Shown here one piece after another: positions 42,206 through 50,136 of a stretch of DNA of 64,000 nt. Both the position numbers and the translations under genes were made by a program. The notes under the pieces are model-generated. The model worked only from the letters and a program-made list of their open reading frames with translations, was not told the origin of the DNA and searched no databases. The DNA lies in contig OY969884.1 of the NCBI GenBank assembly GCA_963704295.1, positions 434,001 through 498,000 on the forward strand. The letters run 5' to 3'. The DNA comes from JACCVL01 sp963704295. Its GTDB lineage: Bacteria > Actinomycetota > Actinomycetes > Propionibacteriales > Nocardioidaceae. Position 1 is the first letter of the stretch; each line of letters starts with the position of its first letter.

Positions 42206-43306
42206 GTGCACGGGCAGGACTCCACGGCGGACGCGGCGGCGCTCACGGCCGGGGTGGACGCCCAGCTGTCGGACTTCCTCGCGTCGCGGCGGCGGATGCT
42301 GACCGCCGCCGGCCCCGAGACAGATGCCCTGGTGGACGAGGCCATGGTCGCGGTGGCCGGTGGCAAGCGGCTCCGGCCGGCGTTCTGCGTGGCCGGTTGG
42401 CAGGCCACCGGCGGTGCCCGCGACGACCCCCGGGCGCTGCGGGCCGCGGCCGCGCTCGAGCTGTTGCAGGCTGGCGCGCTGGTGCACGACGACCTGATGG
42501 ACGACTCCGACACCCGGCGCGGCCACCCGTCAGCGCACCGGGCGTTCGAGCAGCGTCACGCCGCGGCCGGCTGGGGTGGTGACCGGACCCGCTTCGGTGC
42601 CGGCGCAGCGGTGCTGCTCGGCGACCTGCTGCTCACGTGGGCGCACGAGCTGCTGCGAGGCTGCGGCTTCGACCCGGTCACGGTGGACCGGGCGGCCCCG
42701 TGGTTCGACCTGTGCACCACGGAGGTCACCTCGGGCCAGTACCTCGACCTGGTCAGCCAGGCCGCCGGGCGGGCGGACGAAGATCTCGCGCTTCGGGTGG
42801 TGCGGTTCAAGTCCGCTTCGTACACCGTGGTCCGCCCGCTGCACCTCGGTGCCGCACTCGGTGGGGCGGAGGAGCGGCTACTGGCCGCGCTCACCGCGTA
42901 CGGAGAGCCGGTCGGGGTCGCCTTCCAGCTGCGAGACGACGTGCTCGGCGTCTTCGGTGACCCGGAGCAGACCGGCAAGCCGGCCGGGGACGACCTGCGC
43001 GAGGGCAAGCGCACGGTCCTGCTCGCCCGTACCGCCGCTCGCAGCGACGACGCCGGGCGCGACCTGCTCGACCGCTGCGTCGGCGACCCGGATCTCGACC
43101 CGGCCGACCTGCGCCGGCTGCGGGACCTGATCGTGGCCAGTGGCGCCCTGGCGAGCATCGAGCAGACGATCGCCGAGCTGGATGCCCGGGCCCGCAGCGC
43201 CCTCGAGGCGCTCGACAGCGGGGGGTTGCTCCGCGGCGACACGGCGGCCGGGGTGCGTCCGGTGCTCGCCGGGCTGGCGTCCGCGGCGGTGCAGCGGGTG
43301 CGCTGA
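42206..43306 (+). CDS. Polyprenyl (geranylgeranyl-type) diphosphate synthase
   Basis: 366-residue trans-isoprenyl chain elongation enzyme. The first Asp-rich motif is DDLMDDSDTRRG (95-106), with GGKRLRP before it (52-58); the second is FQLRDDVLGVFGD, with KPAGDDLREGKRT after. It corresponds by position to idsA2 of Mycobacterium. Product length is not readable with confidence; the residues before the first motif (ALELLQAGALVH) lack bulky aromatics, which suits C20 or longer. GTG at 42206, apparently leaderless. Confidence 0.94.
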   Translation: MHGQDSTADAAALTAGVDAQLSDFLASRRRMLTAAGPETDALVDEAMVAVAGGKRLRPAFCVAGWQATGGARDDPRALRAAAALELLQAGALVHDDLMDDSDTRRGHPSAHRAFEQRHAAAGWGGDRTRFGAGAAVLLGDLLLTWAHELLRGCGFDPVTVDRAAPWFDLCTTEVTSGQYLDLVSQAAGRADEDLALRVVRFKSASYTVVRPLHLGAALGGAEERLLAALTAYGEPVGVAFQLRDDVLGVFGDPEQTGKPAGDDLREGKRTVLLARTAARSDDAGRDLLDRCVGDPDLDPADLRRLRDLIVASGALASIEQTIAELDARARSALEALDSGGLLRGDTAAGVRPVLAGLASAAVQRVR

Positions 43307-43358
43307 GGCCGAGCGCCACCCGCCGGGGCGCCTCCGCCGCGGGAAGCGGCTCCGGACC

Positions 43359-43364
43359 TACACT
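43359..43364 (+). promoter_or_regulatory. Possible -10 box of pknL-like gene
   Basis: TACACT about 70 bases before the GTG at 43433. No convincing -35 hexamer. Confidence 0.3.
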
Positions 43365-43432
43365 CGGCCGCGTCCCGAGCGGTCCGCGCCGCGCGACCCT
43401 CCCCGCCCTCGCGCCGTGAGGAGCCTGGCACC

Positions 43433-45490
43433 GTGTCCCCAGCCGCCACCGCCGACGGTCTGGTCGGGCGGCTGCTGGACGGCCGGTACGCGGTGCACGA
43501 GCGGATCGCGCGGGGCGGGATGGCGACGGTCTACCGGGCGCTGGACACCCGGCTGGACCGGGTGGTCGCCGTCAAGGTGATGCACCGGCACCTCGCCGAC
43601 GACGAGGCGTTCGCAGCCCGGTTCGTGCGCGAGGCCCGGGCGGTGGCCCGGCTGAACAACCCCGGTGTGGTGGCCGTCTTCGACCAGGGTGAGGACGACG
43701 GGTCTGTCTACCTCGCCATGGAGCTCGTCCCGGGCCGGACGCTGCGGGACGTGGTGCGCGACGAGGCGCCGCTGAGCCCGCTCCGCGCGGTGACGCTGGT
43801 GCAGGAGGTGGCCCGCGCGCTGGCGGCCGCGCACGCCGCCGGCGTGGTGCATCGCGACGTGAAACCGGAGAACGTCCTGCTCGGCGAGGACGGCGCGGTC
43901 AAGGTCGCCGACTTCGGGCTGGCCCGGGCGCTGGAGAGCGGCGCCGGTCAGAGCACCGCGACCGCCACCGGAGGGCTGCTGATCGGAACGGTCTCCTATC
44001 TCGCCCCGGAGCTGGTCCTCGGCGAGGCCGCCGACCCACGAAGCGACGTCTACGCCTGCGGTGTGGTCCTGTACGAGCTGCTGACCGGTGGCAAGCCGCA
44101 CACCGGTGACACCCCGATCCAGGTGGCCTACCAGCACGTGCACAGCGACGTGCCGCCACCGTCGCAGGCACCGGCCCTCGCGGGCGCCGAGCCGGGCCGG
44201 ATACCGGACTACGTCGATGCGTTGGTGGCCCGTGCGACCGCCCGCGACCGGGCCCTGCGCCCTACCGACGCGGGTGTGTTGGTCCGTCAGCTGACGATGG
44301 TGCGATCGGCGCTCGCTCAGCGGCTGCCGGCCGACCAGGACCTTGCCGACGACCTGCGGCCGCGACCGAGCGGCCGGCTCGACGGCGCCGCGACCGCCAC
44401 CGGCGCCGTCCCCGCGCTGGCCGAGCCCCCGCACGACGTCCCGACCCCCAGCCCCCTCGACGACGACCGCGAGCACACCGTCGTCGTCGCGACCGAGGAG
44501 GCGACGCCGGTACACCCGGGCGGAACAGCCGACCGGTCGGAGCCGACACCTCCGCCGCCGTCCGGCCGAGCCGCGATCGACGCCGGGCGCACCGACCTAC
44601 GGCGGCGCCGGCGACGGGGTCGACGGTTGCTGCTGGCCGTCCTGGTGCTGGCGCTGCTGGCCGGGTCGGCCGGTTGGTGGTTCGGCGTCGGGCGGTATAC
44701 CGAGACACCCCGGCTGCTGCAGATGACCGAGCGGGAGGCGAGCACCACGGCGGCCGAGCTCGGGCTGTCGGTCGACGTGACGAAGACGGCGTACTCGGAG
44801 ACCGTGCCGCGCGGCGCGATCGTCAGCACCAACCCCGAACCCGGGGCGCGGATCGAGGACGGTGGGACCATCGCGCTGACCGTCTCCCAGGGCAAGGAGC
44901 GCTATCCCGTCCCGCGGCTGGCCGGGCTGCCACGCGGCCGGGCCCTCGACCGGCTCGCAGCCGTGGGCCTCGAGCCCGGGGAGCTGCGCCGGGCGTACGA
45001 CGAGCAGGTCCCGGCCGGTGCGGTGATCGGTGCCGCCATCGAGCCGGAGACGATGGTGCAGCCCGGCACCGAGGTGGATCTGGACATCAGCCGCGGGCCG
45101 CGGCCGATCCGCATCACCGACTACACCGGGAAGGCTGCCGAGGACGCCGCCGCCGCGCTGTCCGACGCGGGGTTCACGGTGCGCAGCCGGTCGGTCTTCA
45201 GCGACTCCGTCGCCGAGGGTCTGGTGGTGACCCAGACCCCGAGCACCGGCACCGGCTTCCGCGACCAGGTGGTCCGGCTGGTGGTGTCCAAGGGACCGCA
45301 GCTCATCGAGGTCCCGAACGTGCGAGCCAGCGGCGTCGAGGCTGCGCGCCAGACACTCCGGGCAGCCGGGTTCCGGATCCGCGAGGTGCAGACCGATCTG
45401 TACAGCGGGCTCGGCTTCGTGGTGCAGCAGTCCCCCGCCGCCGGTGAGCTGGCCCCAGTCGGCAGCCGGGTGCTCATCTACCTGGTCTGA
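43433..45490 (+). CDS. pknL: PASTA-domain Ser/Thr protein kinase (PknL position)
   Basis: 685 residues. Kinase domain: ARGGMATVYRAL glycine loop (26-37), catalytic Lys48, HRDVKPENVLL (Asp142), DFGLAR (160-162), SYLAPE and DVYACGVVLYELLTG. A Pro/Thr-rich juxtamembrane linker leads to a basic stop and one helix (RRLLLAVLVLALLAGSAGWWFG), then four PASTA repeats outside the cell to the C-terminus, which in relatives bind muropeptides. Position between idsA and aroG equals Mycobacterium pknL, but that kinase lacks PASTA repeats. Probably regulates wall synthesis or division. Confidence 0.93.
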   Translation: MSPAATADGLVGRLLDGRYAVHERIARGGMATVYRALDTRLDRVVAVKVMHRHLADDEAFAARFVREARAVARLNNPGVVAVFDQGEDDGSVYLAMELVPGRTLRDVVRDEAPLSPLRAVTLVQEVARALAAAHAAGVVHRDVKPENVLLGEDGAVKVADFGLARALESGAGQSTATATGGLLIGTVSYLAPELVLGEAADPRSDVYACGVVLYELLTGGKPHTGDTPIQVAYQHVHSDVPPPSQAPALAGAEPGRIPDYVDALVARATARDRALRPTDAGVLVRQLTMVRSALAQRLPADQDLADDLRPRPSGRLDGAATATGAVPALAEPPHDVPTPSPLDDDREHTVVVATEEATPVHPGGTADRSEPTPPPPSGRAAIDAGRTDLRRRRRRGRRLLLAVLVLALLAGSAGWWFGVGRYTETPRLLQMTEREASTTAAELGLSVDVTKTAYSETVPRGAIVSTNPEPGARIEDGGTIALTVSQGKERYPVPRLAGLPRGRALDRLAAVGLEPGELRRAYDEQVPAGAVIGAAIEPETMVQPGTEVDLDISRGPRPIRITDYTGKAAEDAAAALSDAGFTVRSRSVFSDSVAEGLVVTQTPSTGTGFRDQVVRLVVSKGPQLIEVPNVRASGVEAARQTLRAAGFRIREVQTDLYSGLGFVVQQSPAAGELAPVGSRVLIYLV

Positions 45491-45573
45491 CGGCCGGGTT
45501 CCTGCGGTCACGCCCAGGGGACACCGCCGATCACATGGTGATAACGCACGCGGTCGGCCGGCACCGACGGGTC

Positions 45574-45579
45574 TAGAGT
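45574..45579 (+). promoter_or_regulatory. -10 box of the aroF leader transcript
   Basis: TAGAGT followed by six bases and the GTG of the leader peptide at 45586. The -35 region is weak. The mRNA should begin at or near that GTG. Confidence 0.6.
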
Positions 45580-45585
45580 GCGGGC

Positions 45586-45645
45586 GTGCGGCAGCCGAGG
45601 ACGTACATCCGCATCCCTGCCGGGAAGTCCGGCGAGGTGCGCTGA
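45586..45645 (+). CDS. Probable leader peptide of aroF
   Basis: A 19-codon ORF, VRQPRTYIRIPAGKSGEVR, ending in TGA. Its GTG stands six bases after a TAGAGT box, so it would be read from the 5' end of a leaderless mRNA. Twenty bases after its stop begins a strong hairpin and then aroF. It has one Tyr codon (TAC) and no Phe or Trp. The arrangement of promoter, short ORF, hairpin and biosynthetic gene is that of an attenuation leader; function is inferred. Confidence 0.6.
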   Translation: MRQPRTYIRIPAGKSGEVR

Positions 45646-45665
45646 CCCATCGCGCCACCCCCGCC

Positions 45666-45700
45666 CGAGCCCCGGTGATCTCACCGGGGCTCGTGTCTGT
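45666..45700 (+). terminator. Hairpin before aroF, probable attenuator
   Basis: CGAGCCCCGGTGA (45666-45678) pairs perfectly with TCACCGGGGCTCG (45681-45693), followed by TGTCTGT. It lies between the leader peptide and the aroF ribosome binding site (AGGAG at 45702-45706), which it does not cover. It could end transcription from the leader, or from pknL. Confidence 0.7.
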
Positions 45701-45711
45701 CAGGAGCAGCC

Positions 45712-46740
45712 ATGGTCGTCGTGATGAGCGCGGACGCGACGGACGAGGACGTCGCCACCGTCGTCGCGCGGGTCGAGGCGGCCGGCGGCGAGGCGTTCGT
45801 CAGCCGGGGTGTCGCCCGGACGATCGTCGGCCTGGTCGGTGACGTCGACGCGTTCCGCGGGTTGAACCTGCGCAGCCTCCCGGGTGTCGCCGACGTGCAC
45901 CGGATCTCCGTCCCCTACAAGCTGGTCAGCCGCGAGCACCACCCGGAGCGCTCGGTGGTCTCCGTGGGCCGGCCGGGCACGGCGGTGGCATTCGGCCCCG
46001 ACACCTTCACGTTCGTCGCCGGTCCGTGCGCGGTCGAGAGCCGCGAGCAGACCGCCGAGGCGGCGGAGATGGCGCGGGCTGCCGGTGCCCAGGTGCTGCG
46101 CGGCGGCGCGTTCAAGCCGCGCACGTCGCCCTACGCGTTCCAGGGCTTGGGGGTCCCGGGCCTGGAGATCCTGGCCGAGGTGGGCGCCGCGCTGGACATG
46201 CCGGTGGTCACGGAGGTGGTCGACGCCGCCGATGTCCCAGTCGTCGCCGCGCACGCCGACATGTTGCAGGTGGGCACCCGCAACATGCAGAACTTCGGTC
46301 TGCTCCAGGCCGTGGGCGCGGCCGGCCGGCCGGTCCTGCTCAAGCGCGGGATGCAGGCCACCGTGGAGGAGTGGCTGATGGCTGCGGAGTACGTCGCCCA
46401 GCGCGGCTGTCTCGACGTGGTGCTGTGCGAGCGGGGCATCCGGACGTTCGAGACCTCGACCCGCAACACGCTGGACCTGTCCGCGGTCCCGGTCGCCCAG
46501 GCGTCCTCGCACCTGCCGGTGATCGTGGACCCGTCGCACGCCAGCGGACGCCGGGACCTGATCGTGCCGCTGTCACGCGCGGCGATCGCGGTCGGCGCGG
46601 ACGGCATCATCGTGGACGTGCACCCGCAGCCGGAGGAGGCCCTGTGCGACGGGCCGCAGGCACTGGTGGGGGCCGACCTGCGGCTGCTGGCGCAGGCCGT
46701 GCGCCAGCTCCCGCCGCTGTTCGGCCGGTCGCGCGGCTGA
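45712..46740 (+). CDS. aroF: Type I DAHP synthase (AroF/AroA(Q)-like)
   Basis: 3-deoxy-7-phosphoheptulonate synthase, first step of aromatic amino acid synthesis, 342 residues. An N-terminal ferredoxin-like regulatory domain (MVVVMSADATDEDVATVVARVEAAGGEAFVSRG, in part) precedes the barrel: FVAGPCAVESREQ, RGGAFKPRTSPYAFQGLG, VGTRNMQNFGLL, LKRGMQATVEEWL, LCERGIRTFE and DPSHASGRR. This is the short bacterial type found in Bacillus and Thermotoga. ATG at 45712 with AGGAG upstream. Regulation by the leader at 45586-45700 is likely. A second, unrelated DAHP synthase lies at 47863-49191. Confidence 0.96.
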   Translation: MVVVMSADATDEDVATVVARVEAAGGEAFVSRGVARTIVGLVGDVDAFRGLNLRSLPGVADVHRISVPYKLVSREHHPERSVVSVGRPGTAVAFGPDTFTFVAGPCAVESREQTAEAAEMARAAGAQVLRGGAFKPRTSPYAFQGLGVPGLEILAEVGAALDMPVVTEVVDAADVPVVAAHADMLQVGTRNMQNFGLLQAVGAAGRPVLLKRGMQATVEEWLMAAEYVAQRGCLDVVLCERGIRTFETSTRNTLDLSAVPVAQASSHLPVIVDPSHASGRRDLIVPLSRAAIAVGADGIIVDVHPQPEEALCDGPQALVGADLRLLAQAVRQLPPLFGRSRG

Positions 46741-46773
46741 GCCGCCCGGCCGAGCGCGCGGGCTCCGGACGCG

Positions 46774-46819
46774 GCGATGATGCATTTCCGTCGCCCGGGC
46801 GACGGAAATGCGTCATCGC
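46774..46819. terminator. Near-perfect 46-bp palindrome between convergent genes
   Basis: Arms of 23 bases (46774-46796 and 46797-46819) meet without a loop at CCCGGG and differ at one base pair. It lies 33 bases after the aroF stop and 15 after the ltaE stop. The arm core TGCATTTCCGTCGCC is less GC-rich than the surroundings. Probable bidirectional terminator or a dispersed palindromic repeat. Confidence 0.75.
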
Positions 46820-46834
46820 TCGTCGCCGGGGCGG

Positions 46835-47833
46835 TCAGGTGAGCAGCGGTGCGAGGACGCCGGCCGCCTTCCGGACGGCGGCCCCGTCCACCTCGAGGGA
46901 GGTGACCAGCCGGACCGTACGCGGGCCGAGCGCACCGACGAGGACGCCCTCGGCCGCGGCGGCCCGGACGACCGCCGGTGCGTCGGCGCAGGGCACCACC
47001 ACGATGTTCGTCTCCACCGCGGCGGGGTCGACGCCGCAGGCCGCGGCCAGCTCCCGGGCGTGCCCGTGGTCGACAGCGAGCCGCTCGACGTGCCGGTCCA
47101 GGGCGTGCAGGCCGGCCGCGGCCAGGACCCCTGCCTGCCGCCAGCCGGCCCCCAGCCGCTTGCGCCAGACCCGGGCCTCGGCGACCACCTCGGGGCTGCC
47201 GACCACCAGCGAGCCCACCGGTGCACCCAGCCCCTTGGACAGACAGACCGCCAGCACGTCCGCCAGCTCGCCGTAGTCGCTCAGCGCGACCCCGGTGGCC
47301 ACGGAGGCGTTCCAGATCCGGGCACCGTCCAGGTGCATGGCGAGACCGGCGGAGTCGGCAAGTGCGCGCAGGTCGCGCAGCAGCTCGATCGGCTGCACCA
47401 CCCCGCCCGCGAAGTTGTGCGTGTTCTCCACCGACACCGCGGCGGTACGGACGAGGAACGGGCCGAGCTCGGGCGCCACCATCGGCTCGACCGCCACCGG
47501 GTCGGCCAGCCCCCGCGGGTGCCGCCAGGTGCGCATGGTCACCCCGGTCACGGCCGCGTGCGCGCCGAGCTCGGCCCGGGCGACGTGCGCCTCCGCCTCG
47601 CACAGCAGCTCGGTCCCCACCGGGACCACTGCCCGGACGGCCAGCAGGTTGGCCAGCGAGCCGGTCACGGTGAACAGCGCGGCGCCGTGCCCGAACGCCG
47701 CAGCGACCCGCTCCTCCAGCGCCCGGACGGTCGGGTCCTCGCCGTAGACGTCGTCGCCCACGTCCGCCCGGGCCATCGCCGCCCGCATCGACTCGGTGGG
47801 CCGGGTCACGGTGTCGCTGCGCAGGTCGATCAC
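46835..47833 (-). CDS. Low-specificity L-threonine aldolase family (Gly1/LtaE)
   Basis: PLP enzyme of 332 residues cleaving beta-hydroxy amino acids such as threonine to glycine plus aldehyde. IDLRSDTVTRPTESMRAAMARADVGDDVYGEDPTV (key: DLRSDTVT, GDDVYGEDP) is the diagnostic N-terminus. PLP lysine is in VCLSKGLGAPVGS. GTG at 47833 lies six bases after TACGCT (47845-47840 minus strand), so it may have its own leaderless promoter as well as being 29 bases after aroG. Convergent with aroF. Confidence 0.93.
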   Translation of the reverse strand: MIDLRSDTVTRPTESMRAAMARADVGDDVYGEDPTVRALEERVAAAFGHGAALFTVTGSLANLLAVRAVVPVGTELLCEAEAHVARAELGAHAAVTGVTMRTWRHPRGLADPVAVEPMVAPELGPFLVRTAAVSVENTHNFAGGVVQPIELLRDLRALADSAGLAMHLDGARIWNASVATGVALSDYGELADVLAVCLSKGLGAPVGSLVVGSPEVVAEARVWRKRLGAGWRQAGVLAAAGLHALDRHVERLAVDHGHARELAAACGVDPAAVETNIVVVPCADAPAVVRAAAAEGVLVGALGPRTVRLVTSLEVDGAAVRKAAGVLAPLLT

Positions 47834-47839
47834 GCGGTC

Positions 47840-47845
47840 AGCGTA
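47840..47845 (-). promoter_or_regulatory. -10 box for leaderless ltaE-like mRNA
   Basis: Minus-strand TACGCT, six bases, GTG at 47833. Confidence 0.45.
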
Positions 47846-47862
47846 CGGAGCCGGGGACGGCG

Positions 47863-49191
47863 TCAGCGCAGCATCTCGGCGACGAGGAAGGCGAGCTCGA
47901 GGCTCTGCGCCCGGTTCAGCCGTGGGTCGCAGACGGTCTCGTACCGGTCGCCGAGGTTGGCCGCCAGCAGCTTCGCCCCGCCGCCCAGGCACTCGGTCAC
48001 GTCCTCACCGGTGAGCTCGACGTGCAACCCGCCCGGCCAGGTGCCGAGGCTGCGGTGCACCTCGAAGAAGCCGAGCACCTCGTCGAGGACCGACTCGAAG
48101 TCACGAGTCTTGTAGCCGCCGTCGGCCTCATAGGTGTTGCCGTGCATGGGGTCGCACACCCACGCGGCGGTGACCCCCGCCGCCTGCACCTTCGCGATCA
48201 GGTCGGGGAGCACGTCTCGGACCCGACCGGCGCCCATCCTGGTCACGAACGTGAGCCGGCCGGGCTCCCGGTCCGGGTCGAGCCGCTCGGCCAGCGCGAT
48301 CGCCACGTCCGGCGTCACTGTCGGGCCGAGCTTGACCGCAAGCGGGTTGCGCACGTGCGAGAGCAGCTCCACGTGCGCGCCGTCGAGCTGTCGGGTCCGC
48401 TCCCCGATCCACAGCAGATGTCCCGACACGTCGTACGGCAGCTGGGTGCGCGAGTCGATCCGCGTCATCGCGTGCTCGTACTCCAGCAGCAGCGCCTCGT
48501 GCGAGGAGAAGAAGTCCACCGAGTGGAACTCGTCCATGTCCACCCCGCAGGCGCTCATGAACGCGAGCGCGCGGTCGATGTCGGCGGCCACCCGCTCGTA
48601 GCGCTCCCCCACCGGGCTGGTGCGGGCGAAGTCGGTGTTCCACAGGTGCACCTGTCGCAGGTCGGCGTAGCCGCCGGTCACGAAGGCGCGGGTGAGGTTG
48701 AGCGTCGCGGCGGAGGCGTTGTAGGCGTCGAGCAGCCGCCGCGGGTCGGGGGTGCGCGCCTCCGGCGTGAAGGCGAACCCGTTGACCGCGTCACCGCGGT
48801 AGGCGGGCAGCGTCACGCCGTCCCGCGTCTCGCTGTCCGCCGAGCGTGGCTTGGCGTACTGACCGGCGAGCCGGCCGACCTTGACGACCGGAACGCTCGC
48901 GGCGTACGTCAGCACGACCGCCATGGACAGCAGCACCTGCAGCTTGTTGCGCAGGATGTCGGCGCCGACCTCGTCGAACGTCTCGGCGCAGTCGCCGCCC
49001 TGGAGAAGGAAGGCCTCGCCGCGGGCGACCGCGGCCAGCCGGTCGCGGAGCGCGTCACACTCGCCGGCGAACACCAGCGGCGGCTGCCGGCGCAGCCGCT
49101 GCACCACCTCGTCAGTGACGGAGGGGTCCGGCCAGACCGGCTGCTGCGCGGCGCCGAGCGCCCGCAGCTCGGTCAGGTCCGGGATCGGCAT
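47863..49191 (-). CDS. aroG: Type II DAHP synthase (plant/actinobacterial class)
   Basis: 442-residue 3-deoxy-7-phosphoheptulonate synthase of the class II family of plants and Mycobacterium. Marks: PLVFAGECDALRDRLAAVARGEAFLLQGGDCAETF (metal Cys in GGDCAETF), VVKVGRLAGQYAKPRS, GDAVNGFAF, SSHEALLLEYE, VKLGPTVTP, VTRMGAGRVRDVLP, CDPMHGNTYEA and ECLGGG. Shorter than the Mycobacterium enzyme (462), whose N-terminal extension and insert helices carry Phe/Trp/Tyr sites. ATG at 49191, with its own TAGTCT box; nine bases after the lipid kinase gene. Confidence 0.97.
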   Translation of the reverse strand: MPIPDLTELRALGAAQQPVWPDPSVTDEVVQRLRRQPPLVFAGECDALRDRLAAVARGEAFLLQGGDCAETFDEVGADILRNKLQVLLSMAVVLTYAASVPVVKVGRLAGQYAKPRSADSETRDGVTLPAYRGDAVNGFAFTPEARTPDPRRLLDAYNASAATLNLTRAFVTGGYADLRQVHLWNTDFARTSPVGERYERVAADIDRALAFMSACGVDMDEFHSVDFFSSHEALLLEYEHAMTRIDSRTQLPYDVSGHLLWIGERTRQLDGAHVELLSHVRNPLAVKLGPTVTPDVAIALAERLDPDREPGRLTFVTRMGAGRVRDVLPDLIAKVQAAGVTAAWVCDPMHGNTYEADGGYKTRDFESVLDEVLGFFEVHRSLGTWPGGLHVELTGEDVTECLGGGAKLLAANLGDRYETVCDPRLNRAQSLELAFLVAEMLR

Positions 49192-49197
49192 CGCCCC

Positions 49198-49203
49198 AGA
49201 CTA
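49198..49203 (-). promoter_or_regulatory. -10 box for leaderless aroG mRNA
   Basis: Minus-strand TAGTCT, six bases, ATG at 49191. The TAG of the box is also the stop codon of the lipid kinase gene. Confidence 0.5.
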
Positions 49204-50136
49204 CGGCGCGGAGGGCCGCGGGGTGTCGAGCCGGGCCGCCGTGGACTCCTGCGGCACGGCGACGTGCAGCCCGTTGGGCCGCACTCGGAACCGCTCGGGC
49301 GTGGCCGTGGTCAGCTCGCCGTCGATGTTGATCTGCCGGGCCGGCTCGGCTCGCACGACCACCTCGCGGGTGGCCACGTGGGTGACGAGGTCGTGCTGCA
49401 CGAAGCTCCCGGTCCGGAAAGCGGAGACGATCGCGAGGTGGTCGCGGAACCCGCCGCGGGCGATGACGTAGACGTCCAGTTGGTGGTCGTCGATGCCGGC
49501 TCCGGGAGCAACGACGTTGCCTCCCCCGTAGTAGCGGCCGTTGCCCACCGCGACCTGCATCGCCGCGTCGACGGTGATCGTCGGGTGCTCCCCGCCGGGG
49601 AACTCCAGCCGGCAGCCGAACGGCTCGAAGCCGCGATAGGCCCGCAAGGTGGCCACCGGGTACGCCATGGACCCGAGGCGGCGCTTCAGCCCGGGGGTGA
49701 CGGCCCGGCTGACCGCGACGGACAGCCCGAGCGACGCCACGTTCACGTAGTGCCGGTCGTCGGCCACGCCGAGGTCGACGTCGACGACCTTGCCGTGGGC
49801 GATCACCTCGCAGGCGGCGTCGACCTCGCGCGGGATGCCGAGGGTCCGGGCGAAGTCGTTCGCGGTCCCCAGCGGCAGCACACCGAGCACCGTCGGACGT
49901 TCGACCAGCAGGTCCACCAGGGCGCTGACCGTCCCGTCACCGCCGCCGAGGACGAGCAGGTCGCAGCCGTCGTCCAGGACGCGGCGGACGGTCTCCCCCA
50001 AGCGGGACGGGTCGTCCACCGGCCGACTGTCGGCGAGCGGGACGCCGAGCGCGGACAACCGCTCCCGCGCCTGGCGGAACACCTGCGCGCCGGTCCGCGA
50101 CCCGGTGTTGACCACCAGGGCCGCGCGCCGCGTCAC
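49201..50136 (-). CDS. Diacylglycerol kinase family lipid kinase
   Basis: 311 residues, DAGK catalytic domain. ALVVNTGSRTG at the start, DLLVLGGGDGTVSALVDLL (GGGDGT 64-69, nucleotide site), VLPLGTANDFARTLGIP and VAVGNGRYYGGGNVVAPGAGIDDHQLDVYVI are family motifs. Could phosphorylate diacylglycerol, or act in phosphatidylinositol mannoside or related lipid metabolism; not decidable here. GTG at 50136 overlaps the pfkA stop (GTGA), so coupled to pfkA. Confidence 0.93.
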   Translation of the reverse strand: MTRRAALVVNTGSRTGAQVFRQARERLSALGVPLADSRPVDDPSRLGETVRRVLDDGCDLLVLGGGDGTVSALVDLLVERPTVLGVLPLGTANDFARTLGIPREVDAACEVIAHGKVVDVDLGVADDRHYVNVASLGLSVAVSRAVTPGLKRRLGSMAYPVATLRAYRGFEPFGCRLEFPGGEHPTITVDAAMQVAVGNGRYYGGGNVVAPGAGIDDHQLDVYVIARGGFRDHLAIVSAFRTGSFVQHDLVTHVATREVVVRAEPARQINIDGELTTATPERFRVRPNGLHVAVPQESTAARLDTPRPSAP

